Positions 35,676-46,179 of a stretch of DNA of 64,000 nucleotides are shown here, in pieces. The position numbers were made by a program, and so were the translations under genes. The notes beneath the pieces were generated by a model that made no database searches, was not told where the DNA came from, and worked only from the letters and a program-made list of their open reading frames with translations. Numbering within the stretch: the stretch's first letter is position 1; every line of letters begins with the position of its first letter. The stretch comes from Prunus persica (lineage: Eukaryota > Streptophyta > Magnoliopsida > Rosales > Rosaceae). Where the stretch lies: the NCBI RefSeq assembly GCF_000346465.2, contig NC_034009.1, forward strand, positions 24,618,600 to 24,682,599, written 5' to 3'.

Positions 35676-35725
35676 GCAATTAAACCCTTAACCCTTACCC
35701 CTAACCCTTAACCTTAACCCTTACA
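35676..35725. repeat. Degenerate CCCTTAA / CCCTAA array
   Basis: Six to seven copies of a telomere-like motif (AACCCTTA, ACCCCTAA, AACCTTAA variants) inside the MULE. It does not match the perfect plant telomere unit CCCTAAA. Confidence 0.6.
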
Positions 35726-35799
35726 TAACAATTAAACCATTACAAAATGCCACTAACAACCCAACACTTACAGAATCTCACAAACAACCCATAAACAAT

Positions 35800-36171
35800 T
35801 CATTCAATGGCAGAAGCTAATTCCAAGCTCCTCTTTTTGTTCACTCCACATTCACACATCCTTCCCAAAATGATGTTTGCAAATAGAACCCACGAAGCCA
35901 CCAACAACACCCAAACTACCTTTTCTCTTTCTCTTGCCTTTGCCACGGATTTCTCCAGCTGAATCCGTGATTTTAGAAGCACAGGAATCACTACCTTTGA
36001 CCGTTCACACATGGCCGGATCAAACCATGCCCAGAATTGACAACCCTTATTCTTAGTCCCACGTACCTTTGCTGCACACATGGAAAATCGCCTCCCAAGA
36101 TTCGAATATGTCCAAGAGGTTCGAATTGTAGCAGTCTTTCTGCACCAACACATCGGCGCCTCTTCATCCAA
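35800..36171 (-). CDS. GRF-type zinc-finger protein with C-terminal membrane segment, inside the MULE
   Basis: An intact 123-residue frame starting M-D-E-E-A-P-M-C-W-C. Spacing of C8, C10, G-R-R-F at 27-30 (after the S-W-T-Y-S-N segment), C32 and C44 with a following aromatic stretch and D fits a GRF zinc finger, a small single-stranded nucleic-acid-binding fold. A charged helix (about 70-84) precedes a hydrophobic segment (about 86-104) that could be membrane spanning. Short plant GRF proteins with this GRF, coiled-coil, membrane layout are common in plant genomes. It lies just inside the right TIR and is transcribed inward from it. It is open although the transposase is ruined. It may be a captured gene or a standard passenger of this MULE family. 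Confidence 0.6.
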   Translation of the reverse strand: MDEEAPMCWCRKTATIRTSWTYSNLGRRFSMCAAKVRGTKNKGCQFWAWFDPAMCERSKVVIPVLLKSRIQLEKSVAKAREREKVVWVLLVASWVLFANIILGRMCECGVNKKRSLELASAIE

Positions 36172-36235
36172 TCCAACTAGCCAATCGGATCTTCTTCGTC
36201 AGTTTTCTCTCCACTTTTTTCCTTTCTCCTTTTTA

Positions 36236-36603
36236 TCTTTGCTCTCCAAAACACGAACAAACCTCTCCTTTATGTCTCTCTCAGTATCTCTCGAAAACTC
36301 AGAAATTGAGTTTCTTTGATTTTTCCATGCCTTGGGTATTCGAAGCACGCCTTGGAAGTCAAACCTTTGGTTTTTTTTTCCAAAATTGCCCTTCGTCTCG
36401 GCTTTTTCTAACTGCTGTTTGGTTATAAGGTGGGTCCCACAATTGCCACGTCAGCATTTAACGTCTGACTTTGACGGTCAATGTAACGGTAGGTGTAAAT
36501 TGGTGAAACTTCGAAATGTCGGGTATGAAATTGATTTAAATGAAACCTTGGGGCCCATTTCGATACTGACACTAAACCTCAGGAAATAAAGTGTAGTTAA
36601 TCC
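36236..36603 (-). repeat. Right TIR of the MULE
   Basis: About 368 bp, the inverted partner of 30618-31008, ending GTTAATCC just before the 9-bp target duplication. Confidence 0.9.
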
Positions 36604-36612
36604 TAAACATAA

Positions 36613-37960
36613 ATATGGAATTATGGCCTAATAACAACATAATTGACAGCTAACCAATTCCTATCATTAGTAGGATTAATTATTCTAACTGAAATACTAT
36701 TCTAACTCCCTAATACTCCCCCGCAAATTGAGCACGGACAACATAGCAAGATTTGAGTGAAGAAACTACATGGTGACGGAGATGGCGGCAACAGTCAAAT
36801 GTAGTAGTCCAGTAAGGGAAGAAGAACTCCATAGGTGCAACAAGGCTTGATAGAAACAAAGTAACAGAAAAATAAAAATAACGCCCTTTGAAAGGCAACA
36901 AGTGAAGGAGCGCATGGGCTTATGGAAGGAAAGAATAAAATGACGGGCTGACATAAAAGTCCGATATACCTAGGAAACAACTCTAGGCACCTGAGAAACA
37001 TAACTCTACCTAGGAATCACCCTCTAGGTAGGATAAAGAGCATGCGTTAAGTGGGAAAATAAAAGGATGGGGGAAGTGAAACCTATCATCAGGTGGGAAA
37101 GGCCAAAAAGTGGTGCACAAAGAGAGAGAGAAACAAATTTTAAAAGTAAAGGGATGGGGAAGAATAAAACCACAAAAAAAACAAACACCTGCCATAACGC
37201 ATAGATAAAAAAGAGGAAAAAAACCATGCGAGAGTCTCACGGTGAGACAAACAAAAGACAAGGAGCGTGAGCAAGACAGGCCCTTGAGACAAGTGCAGAA
37301 ATAAATTAGGTTTTTTTTTAAATAAATTAAATATTAGAAAATGAGGACAAAACCCAGCACGTGGAAAGCATAGAAATATGGAGCTCAAGAAAGAGAGCCA
37401 AGCGCAGGGATATTAGTGGTGTGCAAAGTAAAAGAAGAAGATTACAAAGATAAAAGTGAGAAAGGTTAAAAAGGGAAAAGAGAGAAAAGAGAACTCTTTG
37501 ATAGGGAGGGAGAGAGTCTCTCAAATAAACAGAGAAATATGGCTCAAAACAAAGAAAGTTGAGGGAGATTTCAAGAGAAGAAGGGAAACCAATGATAGAG
37601 AGGTATGGTCTTCGAGGGAAAATAAACAAAAAGAGGGAGCTTGTGAGAACAAGAAGCTCAAGAGGGTAAGGAAAAGTTTGATGCTCGGTTTCAGCAGAGA
37701 GAAGTGGCCCCATATTGATGGATAACAAGGGGTTGGCGAGCCAAAAGAGGGTTAGGCAACGGCTGTGCAAGAGAATAACAATGGCAGGATAGCACAGCAT
37801 GAGAGAGATAAAGGCCGGTGAGGAAACTCACGGAGGAAACAGAAATCTAGCCATCATGGCCAACGAAGATAAATGGAGCTGTGTTAGGTTGCCTTGAGAT
37901 AGCTCCACAATGAAGATGGTGCAGCAGAGACACAAAAATAACGGGCTAACAGAAGAAAAG
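36613..37960. other. Degenerate repeat DNA, possibly a copia tail; no gene
   Basis: The segment around 36700-36735 (CTAATACTCCCCCGCAAATTG) looks like an antisense polypurine tract and 3' end of a copia element. The remainder to 37960 is strongly purine-rich on this strand, which produces long Leu/Ser/Phe-rich frames on the other strand that are not proteins. Confidence 0.45.
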
Positions 37961-37989
37961 GTTACAGTCGTAAAAGAGAGGTGTGGCTA

Positions 37990-39890
37990 TAGCTAAGGTG
38001 GAAAGAAAAAATATATTCATCAGAAGCTCCACGACCAGCCAAATTTTCTCCTCCAAAACCGCCACCAAATGCCTCCATTCTTGGCGGCACTAGTCCCGTT
38101 AGAACCGTCTCACTTCCCTCTTCGATTCCCAACTGGTCCCAGCCTTGATTCGCCATCGTGGTGGCCGAAATCAGCCACGAAACAATTGGTGTTATAGAGT
38201 TTTTTTGTAAACTTTCGGGAGCTCATTCGGAGGCCTCCGGCCACCAAATCTTTCGAATTTTATATGATTTTATATCCTTTCAACATGTTCTATCTGCTGG
38301 TTGTGTTAGTTTTGAGAAATTTCTGCATTTAATTGGTTGATTAAGCGATTGAAGTTTTGGCCAGTTTCGATCTCTGATTCCGGCCACTTCCATCAACTTT
38401 TTGGGGTAGGTCCAAGAACAAAAGTTGCTCCACTATATGTGGTGATCATGTACGTATAAGTCTTAACTAGCAGTTTGGAGATTTTTCGATCGCCGGAATC
38501 ACTTTGGACACTCACGAGCTACCAAAGCATGGGACACCTTTCGGCCTGACCTTAAGTCCTAAAATTATCTTCATGTCATCCCAAGCACGATGGTATGCTC
38601 GGATATGAATTTGGTTACCGTTCGATTGTCGATCGAATATTGCATATTAAGCGTTATCCGGGTTCGATATGTTCGGGCCGTTGGATTGACTCCAATTAGA
38701 TATATATTGATCTAGGCATTCCTAAGATTGTGTAGGAATTCACGGATCTTGAATCGGATCGCCGGATGTTCCAATTCAATTACTTAAAGTATGCGTTAAA
38801 CGATAACCTCCAATCGTCCAATCACGAGCAATTCGGACCAAACTTGCAGGGTAGATTTAGAGGGGTGTGTTGAACCTATAGGAACTCCCGAATTTGTGAT
38901 TGGAGGTCGCGGGCCCCGCGGGTCCAATTGACCAAGTTTAGGCGGTTTGACCCCTCGGTTGACCGTGAGTCTTTTGAGGTATTTATATCATTTGAGAAGT
39001 ATTAGAATGACCATGCAGACGAGTCCTCACTGAAAATTTAGTTATTCGGATCATGTTATGGATTTATATAATTATGAGAAGAGTATATATAGTTATATAT
39101 AGATTGCTAAATTGTGCATAGTTCTATTATTTATATTTTAAAGTGTATTATAGTAATTGATAATATATTTGAATGTTATTCTCAATGCTTGGAGATTATA
39201 CATTATTGGAACTAATGGAATCTCTAGGAGTAGTGATTATTTATTTATTCCCTTATTCATTTACTTATTTAGTTATTTATTGCTATGAAGATTATAATTA
39301 CAGTATTGGAATGGTTGGATAATCGGAGTTTGACATGATTAACAAACTAATTAGCTATTTAAGTTCATGTCTATATTTAATACATATACTCAATAGCTGA
39401 AAATGGATTTGTTGAATAAAGGGAAAGTTTGTGATAAGTTTTGGATATGGCTTTTCAAACCCATCTCAGGAGTCCCCCCCTCCCCCCCCCCCCTATTGCC
39501 CTTGAAATAGATTTGTCATTTATGACATGCCCCATGAGTTTCGGGACGCCTGAACTGTGTAGTTTGAAGATATGCGTTCTCGGGCCTACTACATGTCCCT
39601 CGAGTTCTGCGAGGAATGAGGCCCAGGCTAACTAATGGCCCCTTCAGGCCTACGAGGAATGCGGCTCGGGTTAACTTTGTGTTTCCGAAGCCTGCGAGGA
39701 ATGCAACTCGGTTAACTTTGTGTTTCCGAGGCCTGCAAGAATGGAATTCACGGACTAATATTGGAATTGATAGATTATTATTGGAATTGACGGAATATTA
39801 TTAGAATTAACGAAAAATTATTGGAATTGACGGAATGTTATCGGAATTGATGGAATATTAAAGGAATTGACGAAATATGGATAGGGGTAT
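37990..39890 (+). repeat. Partial LTR related to the solo LTR at 15.2-17.9 kb
   Basis: Opposite orientation to the solo LTR. Shared blocks include CCCGTTAGAAC ... CTCACTTCCCTCTTC (38095-38125), GTTATCCGGGTTCGA (38653-38667) and CGGATGTTCCAATTCAAT (38763-38780). The TGTAACACCCCGACTC start is absent, so it is truncated on the left. Towards the right it contains short GAGGAATGxxxCTCGGxTTAACTTTGT repeats (39610-39740), a run of TTATTxGAATTGACGGAA repeats (39750-39880) and a poly(C) tract. Confidence 0.65.
39473..39493. repeat. Poly(C) tract
   Basis: Two C runs separated by one T. Length may be unreliable in an assembly. Confidence 0.9.
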
Positions 39891-39899
39891 GTCCAGGTG

Positions 39900-40340
39900 G
39901 AAAGAATCTCAAGAGACAAAACCTAATCCTATTTAAAATAGGACTAACATAAAAGCACTTAAGTGAAAATAACTCCAACTAGGAATCCTATAATGAATGC
40001 ATGATTATGTCATGATTATGCATGATTTTTTCCCTTCAAAAAATAACAATTTGGGTTTTGCCCGTACTCAAATCATTTTTTCTCCCAACCCTCCGGACTC
40101 AAATTTTAAGTCTGCAACTTAATTAAATTGTTTAAGAATGGTTTAAGTCTTTTTTTTTTTATGGATAACTTTTCTTCATTTAATCTTTTTAAATAACATC
40201 ATAATTTAATTTTTTGAACAATTTGACCTAAAAAAAATTGAAATTCCATAAATTTAATTTTATTCCAAAAGTAAACACACAACATAAAAAAAACACACAC
40301 AACATAATTGAAACACAAAATGAGGATTGAAACAATTGTC
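39900..40340. other. AT-rich spacer; no gene seen
   Basis: Contains A/T runs. I looked here for the left terminus of the Harbinger element and found none convincing. Confidence 0.45.
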
Positions 40341-40344
40341 GACC

Positions 40345-41668
40345 TCATTCACCATCTCCAAAGCTCCTCCAAAGGTGATTGATCAAATCATGTCGGAGAC
40401 TCTGATGCACATGTGGAGATTGAACTCTATTATGACGAATCATGTAATCAGAGAGAGTCTGCCTATCTTGGTGGTACTCATATGTAATGCTTGGCTCCAG
40501 CTCATATTGTCTTGCTTTGGCCCTCATGGATCGTTGTGAACACATATCCTCATCATCAAATTCCTCTTCAACATATTCATACTCATCCTCCACAATCATG
40601 TTATGCAAAATTATACACATCATCATGATTGAATAGAGGTTATCCCTGCACCACATACGTGTAGGGCCCCGAACAATAGCCCATCGAGCCTGTAATATTC
40701 CAAATGCTCTTTCAACATCCTTCCTGTATGCTTCTTGCATTCGTGCAAAAAGCCTCTTCTTTGGGTTATCAGGAGAAGATATGGTCTTCACTAAAGTAGC
40801 CCAACAGGAGTAGATCCCATCTGCCAAATAGTAGCCAAATGGTATTGATTTCCATTGACAATATATTCAACATGAGGAGCCACTCCATGTACCACATCAT
40901 TGAACAATGGAGAACGAGCTAAAATGTTGATATAATTGTTGGATCCAGGGGCTCCAAAAAAGGCATGCCATATCCATGTGTTGTACGAGGCCACGGCCTC
41001 TAGCACAATAGTGGGTTTTTTTTTGTGACCGGTAAACTGGCCTGCCCAAGAAGATGGGCAATTCTTCCATTCCCAATGCATGTACTCAAGACTTCTTAAC
41101 ATGCCTGGGAAGCCTCGACTGCTTGCCTTGTGCAATAGCTTGTAAAGGTCAGCTGGATTTGGAGACCTGAGGTACCATTGGCCATACACAGCTTCAACAG
41201 TGCAACAAAACTTACGGAGTGACTCAAGAGCTGTGCTTTCACCCAATCTACAGTACTTGTCGGTCGCGTCAGCTGAGCATCCTCATGCGAGCATATGAAA
41301 GACAGCGGTTAACTTTTGCTCAGGGGATAGCCCTTGTCGACCGAGCCCGTCTTTTTTTTGGCGAAAGTATGGCTCGTGGTTGACAACATCATTCAAGATG
41401 CGGTAAAACAACTCTTTCCCCATTCGGAACCGCCTATGAAAGTCCGTAGTATTAAAATGTGGCCTTTCAACAAAGTAGTCGAACATAGATTGCGATGACG
41501 ATCTTCCCTCTCACGGTTCTTATACACACGACCGATTGCCGACCCACCATGTTTGGTGGCTTCATTCTCCAGTGAAGTATGGTGGACAATGGCTTCTAAA
41601 TCATCTAAATCATCATCAAACATAAAGGAAAATATGGCCTTGCCACGGTTATCCATTGAAAACTTCAA
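40345..41668 (-). pseudogene. PIF/Harbinger transposase (HARBI1-like nuclease), broken
   Basis: Reading the minus strand: an N-terminal segment from 41668 (M-K-F-S-M-D-N), a region with F-R-M-G-K-E-L-F and L-S-P-E-Q-K-L-T-A-V-F-H-M-L-A, then the DDE nuclease part (G-F-P-G-M-L-R-S-L-E-Y-M-H-W-E-W-K-N-C-P, L-E-A-V-A-S-Y-N-T-W-I-W-H-A-F-F-G, and D-V-E-R-A-F-G-I-L-Q-A-R-W-A-I-V). These are typical of plant Harbinger transposases, which act with a separate Myb-like protein. Lesions: frame change between 41393 and 41486, TGA at 41283-41285 directly after M-L-A, and a frame change near 40825. No active protein is expected and the Myb-like partner gene is not seen. Confidence 0.88.
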
Positions 41669-42366
41669 ATGATATGAAAAGCATTGGAATGAAGAAGATG
41701 ATGTGCTTGAAATGATATCAAAAGTATGAGAATAAAAGAGTTGATGAAATTTACAAAGGAAAAATAAATTGAGAAATAGAAAAAATATTTTTAGTAGATT
41801 AATTGAGAAATGAGGGAGTATTTATAGAGTTTGGAGTGAGTTTTGGGGTTGGATCTTATTTGGATTAATTTAAAATATTATTTTGACTATTGGATCTTTT
41901 TTTTTACCCTTAAAATAGCTTAGATTTAATCTAGATCGTTAATTTAAAGTTACTATTAGAATTTTAAATATATATAAATATTTGAATTGCAACGCCACTT
42001 TGAGTTGGAATAAAGCCAGCATGTGGGCCTAGTCTCTTTTTAAAGATACTATTACATTTATAAATAAATAAATAAAAAAGGAGCTGTTGGAATTGCAACG
42101 GCTCTCTCACCAGGAGCTGACACGTGGCATGGGCAGCAGACAAACTCATCAGAGCTGGTCCCAGCGCGGGTCCCAATATTTTTCCCATGCATATGGGCTA
42201 TGCCACCTTAGCGCGGGCTCCACTAAATAGTTTTGGGTCCAGGCTAAATGTGGACTGGTATTTGGGTCCAAATTTAGGTTTTCTCAAATTTTGGGTTTTT
42301 CATTTTCTTGGGTTGGGAGAGATTTTGGGGGATATTTTGGGTTTAAGTCCTTGGTTGAAGATGGCC
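41669..42366 (-). mobile_element. 5' flank and end of the Harbinger element
   Basis: Noncoding. The right end reads GTTGAAGATGGCC at 42354-42366 followed by TTA, i.e. the outward-in terminus GGCCATCTTCAACC that is common for plant Harbinger elements with a TTA duplication. A TATA-like sequence (complement of TATTTATAGAG, 41819-41829) lies upstream of the transposase. The opposite terminus was not found. Confidence 0.55.
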
Positions 42367-42690
42367 TTATGTTTACTGTTTCATTCTTCTTCTTCTTTTT
42401 TCCTCCTCGCTTTTTTTTTTTTTTCATGACATACTTCAATTGTTCTATGTTTCTATATTTAAATATGCTTCCTTTTTTTAAGTACAAATTTGAAACATTG
42501 GGACTTTATATTTTATTGTGTTTACTGTCAAATTTTATTTTTTTAATCTTTTCCAAATTTTTTATTTATTGAAATGCTCGTAAAAAAAATTAATATAATA
42601 TAAACATACATTAAAATAAAATAAGTTAACAACAACAAAAATGAACGCGTAAAATAAATTACATCATAAAATAAAATAAAAAATACTTAT

Positions 42691-42912
42691 AAAGTCCCCT
42701 ATTGTGAGAAAGACAGTAATATTTCATCGGGGCTCTAAATGGAGTTCTATCCACCATATTTAGAGCCTCAACCATTACAGATGGCCTTATAGAACTCCGG
42801 ATATAGAGCCCCTCATTGTGAAAAAGATACCTTTAGAGCCCGTAATATTTCATTAGAACTCCAAATGAGACTCTATCCACTATATTTAGAGCCTCAACGA
42901 GGATGGCCTTAG
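42691..42912. repeat. Tandem pair of ~100-bp Harbinger-like end repeats
   Basis: Copies at about 42691-42789 and 42805-42912 share CCATATTTAGAGCCTCAAC, TAATATTTCAT and the ending GATGGCCTTA. Confidence 0.7.
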
Positions 42913-43543
42913 ATAACCTGATAAGATAAACAACGCCATCCACCATACGAAGTGGTGGCCTTAGATGAGGTTTGTAATTTAAATCACCATCTTTTTCAAT
43001 CCACAACATGATGAAAGAGTTGAAGGCATAGAAACAAACAACGAGGTCCAAATAACAAAATGCATCACACTCAAATAGGGACAGTGGGACTTTTTTGGTA
43101 GGTGCTTACAGGAAAAATGGTTAAAAAGAGGTCAAGTGGGGATGGGGATGGGGCTCTATATTCTTTATATTTTTTATTTTGTGTGTCTCCTTGAGCCCCT
43201 CATGACAGTGGCAGAAAAATTCTCCACCACTTCGTATTTTAGCTGCATGTAGGCTTCCCAAGAGATAGAAGAGAAGTTCACTTGGGGGCCCTGCAGGCCC
43301 TTATACCCAAGCAAGTTCAAGGCTTCCTCCCTTTAATTTTTTTTTTTTTTTTTTTTTAAGAAAAGAGATATATATTATTGCTCTCTATTTTGCCACATGG
43401 TAGGAAAGTCCCCACCTAAGTTTTTCTCTTTCGTGTTTATCTCCTAGCATGTAGGATATATATATATATCAGTAGTGAAAAAAATGCTCATGTCCTCTGA
43501 ACAATTGTGCCAAAAATTAACGGGCTGGAAGAAGTAGAGAGAG
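42913..43543 (+). promoter_or_regulatory. Upstream region of the plus-strand P450
   Basis: No gene. A poly(T) run lies near 43338-43358, and an AT-rich TATATATATATC stretch at 43457-43470 is followed by the leader that matches the paralogue's leader. TATA and start-site assignments are inference. Confidence 0.45.
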
Positions 43544-45264
43544 ATGGATTTTTTGAGTTGTGTACTATTATGTCTTATGGTTGCCTGGATCGTAATCCAA
43601 GCCCTCCAATATTCATTTGCAAGAAGAATTCCCACAAACCTTCCACCTGGACCAAAGCCATTTCCTTTGATTGGAAATCTCCTAGAGCTTGGAAACAAAC
43701 CCCACATCTCTCTAACCAAGCTTTCAAAACGCTATGGCCCCATTATGACTTTACAACTCGGCCAAATAACAACAGTTGTAGTTTCTTCATCCATCGTCGC
43801 CAAACAAGTCCTCCGAACCTATGACCGATTCTTTTGCAACCGAACGAACGCAGATGCACTCCAAGCCTGCAGCCATGCCAAGCACGGCATGCCCTTCATA
43901 CCTGTTTCAGCTAAATGGAGAAACCTTCGCAGAATATGCAACTCCCAATTGTTCGCCACCAAAGTTCTCGACGCCAACCAGGCCAACCGTCACCTAAAAG
44001 TGCAAGAGCTCATAGCTGATGTCAGCGAAAGCGTGGTAAAAGGTAAGGCAATTGAAGTTGGAAGGGCTGCTTTCATAACTACCCTCAATTTGCTGTCACG
44101 TACTGTCTTCTCTGTGGATCTAGCGGACCCGAAAAGTGAGACGGCTAGAGAGTTCAAGGAGTTGGTGTGGGGTATCATGGAAGAGGTCGGGAAACCAAAC
44201 CTGGCTGACTATTTTCCTGTGCTTAAGAAGATTGATCCCATGGGGATACGGCGCCGTTTGACCAAGCACTTCCGGAAGATGATTGACCTCTTTGACAGCT
44301 TGATCTTCCAAAGGTTGGAAACAAGAAAATCACATGATTATGTCACAGCCAATGATATGTTGGATACTCTTATAAACATGAGTGAAGAGAAAAATGAGGA
44401 TATGGACATTCCTGAAACTCATCATTTGTTTCTGGTTAGTTATGGATATAGCTTTCCTACATATACTAATTGCTAATTAGAGTGTATCTTTTTGTGATTA
44501 TTAAGGTTGTTTTTGGTTTTGTTTATACCATCTAAACTGACTTAAAGACGGTTGAGATAGTACACGTAGTTTTATTAGTTCATTATTATACATATATGCT
44601 AGCTCCGATTAATTTTCTGACTAAGTAATCAGCCATTTGGTGAATAATATAGGATTTATTTGTTGCGGCCACAGAAACAACCTCAGCCACATTGGAATGG
44701 GCAATGGCTGAGCTACTATGCAACCCTGAAAAACTGTCAAAAGCTCAAGAGGAGCTAGAACAAGTCATTGGGAAAGGGAAACCAGTTGAGGAAACAGACA
44801 TTGCTCGACTTCCTTACTTACAAGCAATAATCAGAGAGACCTTTCGGCTGCACCCAGCTCTTCCATTTCTTGTCCCCCGCAAAGCCGAAGCAGACCTAGA
44901 AATCTGCGGGTATTTTGTACCCAAGGGTGCGCAAGTGTTGGTCAATGCATGGGCCATAGGCAGAGACCCTGGCATTTGGGACAACCCAGCCTCATTTATC
45001 CCAGAGAGGTTCTTGGGATTGGATATGGATGTCACTGGCGGAAGCTTTGAGCTTATCCCGTTTGGTGGTGGGAGGAGAATATGTCCTGGCTTGCCCTTGG
45101 CAATGAGAATGTTGAACTTGATGTTGGGTTCACTTCTTAACTCGTTCCATAATTGGAAGCTTGAAGATGGAGTTGTACCAGAAAACATGATCATGGAAGA
45201 GAAGTTTGGCATCACTTTGCAAATGGCTCAGCCTCTGAGAGCTGCTGCCATGGCCGTGCCATAA
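43544..45264 (+). CDS. Cytochrome P450, CYP76-like, intact
   Basis: Exons 43544-44434 and 44653-45264 (GTTAGT donor, TATAG acceptor, phase 0) give 500 residues, a normal P450 length. Seen in order: N-terminal membrane anchor (M-D-F-L-S-C-V-L-L-C-L), hinge L-P-P-G-P-K-P-F-P (about 33-41), C-helix W-R-N-L-R-R, I-helix A-A-T-E-T-T-S (about 301-307), E-T-F-R of the K-helix, P-E-R-F, and the heme loop P-F-G-G-G-R-R-I-C-P-G with the Cys ligand. The overall pattern (L-D-A-N-Q-A-N-R, K-V-Q-E-L-I) is that of CYP76. Such enzymes sit in the ER membrane and use NADPH-P450 reductase; many oxidise monoterpenoids, but the substrate cannot be read from sequence. Oddity: the I-helix has Ala-Ala and Glu where CYP76 usually has A-G-T-D. 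Paralogue of the interrupted gene at 26.1-28.7 kb. Confidence 0.95.
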
Positions 45265-45889
45265 AATATCCTACTAGCTATTTGTTTTTACCTAAGTTAA
45301 TATGTTGTGAAATTGAATGAAAACTATTCATGCCATGGAATAAAAACTATTCGTGCCATGGATACTCTCACAAGTTCCTCCAAATAGGTTGTGTCCATTT
45401 TTCTTGCCATGGAATAAAAATTGCATATTTAACTTTCAGTTGTCCATTTTTTCTTCTGCTCATCTGGAATAGATTTTGTTTACCTCAACGTTGTTTAACT
45501 TCTAGTTTCAGGTTTTCTTTCTCGTGTAGGCATATTCATTTTATTATAATAGATTACAAAACCCAATCTGATTTTAAACAATAAAATTATTGCCAATAAT
45601 GAACCATTTGTTTGAAAGAAGAAAATTATTGGCAATAATTAATAGTTTTAGGTGGGTCGAGATGACATATGGGAGAAGAAAATAATGGAAGCAAACAACA
45701 AAGTAAGATCCATTTGTTAATCAAAGAGTTTTTTGCTGTTCACAGTCGCTTAAGGCAACTGAGAAATCAAACTCTCGCTTTATTTGAAAAACTTCAAATT
45801 TTTCGCTTTCGTACCAACCAGAGATTATAATAGTGAAACCTTTCCAACAATAAAATCAAGCGAAGAACAATTCCAACCATTGCATTTCT
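45265..45889. other. 3' flank of the P450; no gene
   Basis: Contains repeats of TGCCATGGAATAAAAA at about 45331-45420. No ORF is recognised. Confidence 0.5.
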
Positions 45890-46123
45890 TGCTAAAATAT
45901 AAAACATAATATGAGAATATTTGTTTGTGGGAATTTTTTGTATTCTTCTCTTTATAGGAGGTCATATTTATAATACAACGGAACTTTAATGGGCAAGTAA
46001 ATAATAAATTCATATTTCTATTTACAGTAGGAAATCAGAAATTAAAGTAAATCAATTACAATTATAATAAGAATTCTTTGTGTGAAAGGAAAGTAAGTCA
46101 GTGGTCCACAAGTCACGCCAACA
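45890..46123 (-). repeat. 3' LTR of the copia element at 45.9-50.4 kb
   Basis: 234 bp; TG start and CCAACA end; pairs with 50184-50419. Confidence 0.9.
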
Positions 46124-46179
46124 CTCCTCCTCACGTTGGTGCATAAATGTCGTCAATACCCAACTGATCTAATGAATTT

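Larger units (their letters stand above)
30618..36603 (+). mobile_element. Mutator-like element (MULE) with long TIRs and 9-bp target duplication
   Basis: Terminal inverted repeats at 30618-31008 and about 36236-36603 both begin GGATTAACTACACTTTA when read inward. TAAACATAA is duplicated exactly at 30609-30617 and 36604-36612; 9 bp is the MULE norm. The interior encodes a damaged MURA-type transposase on the plus strand and an intact GRF zinc-finger ORF on the minus strand near the right TIR. Total length 5,986 bp. Confidence 0.93.

Noticed and set aside
37010..37800. Long Leu/Phe/Ser-rich minus-strand ORFs
   Set aside because: The plus strand is purine-rich low-complexity DNA; the frames lack recognisable domains and overlap one another.
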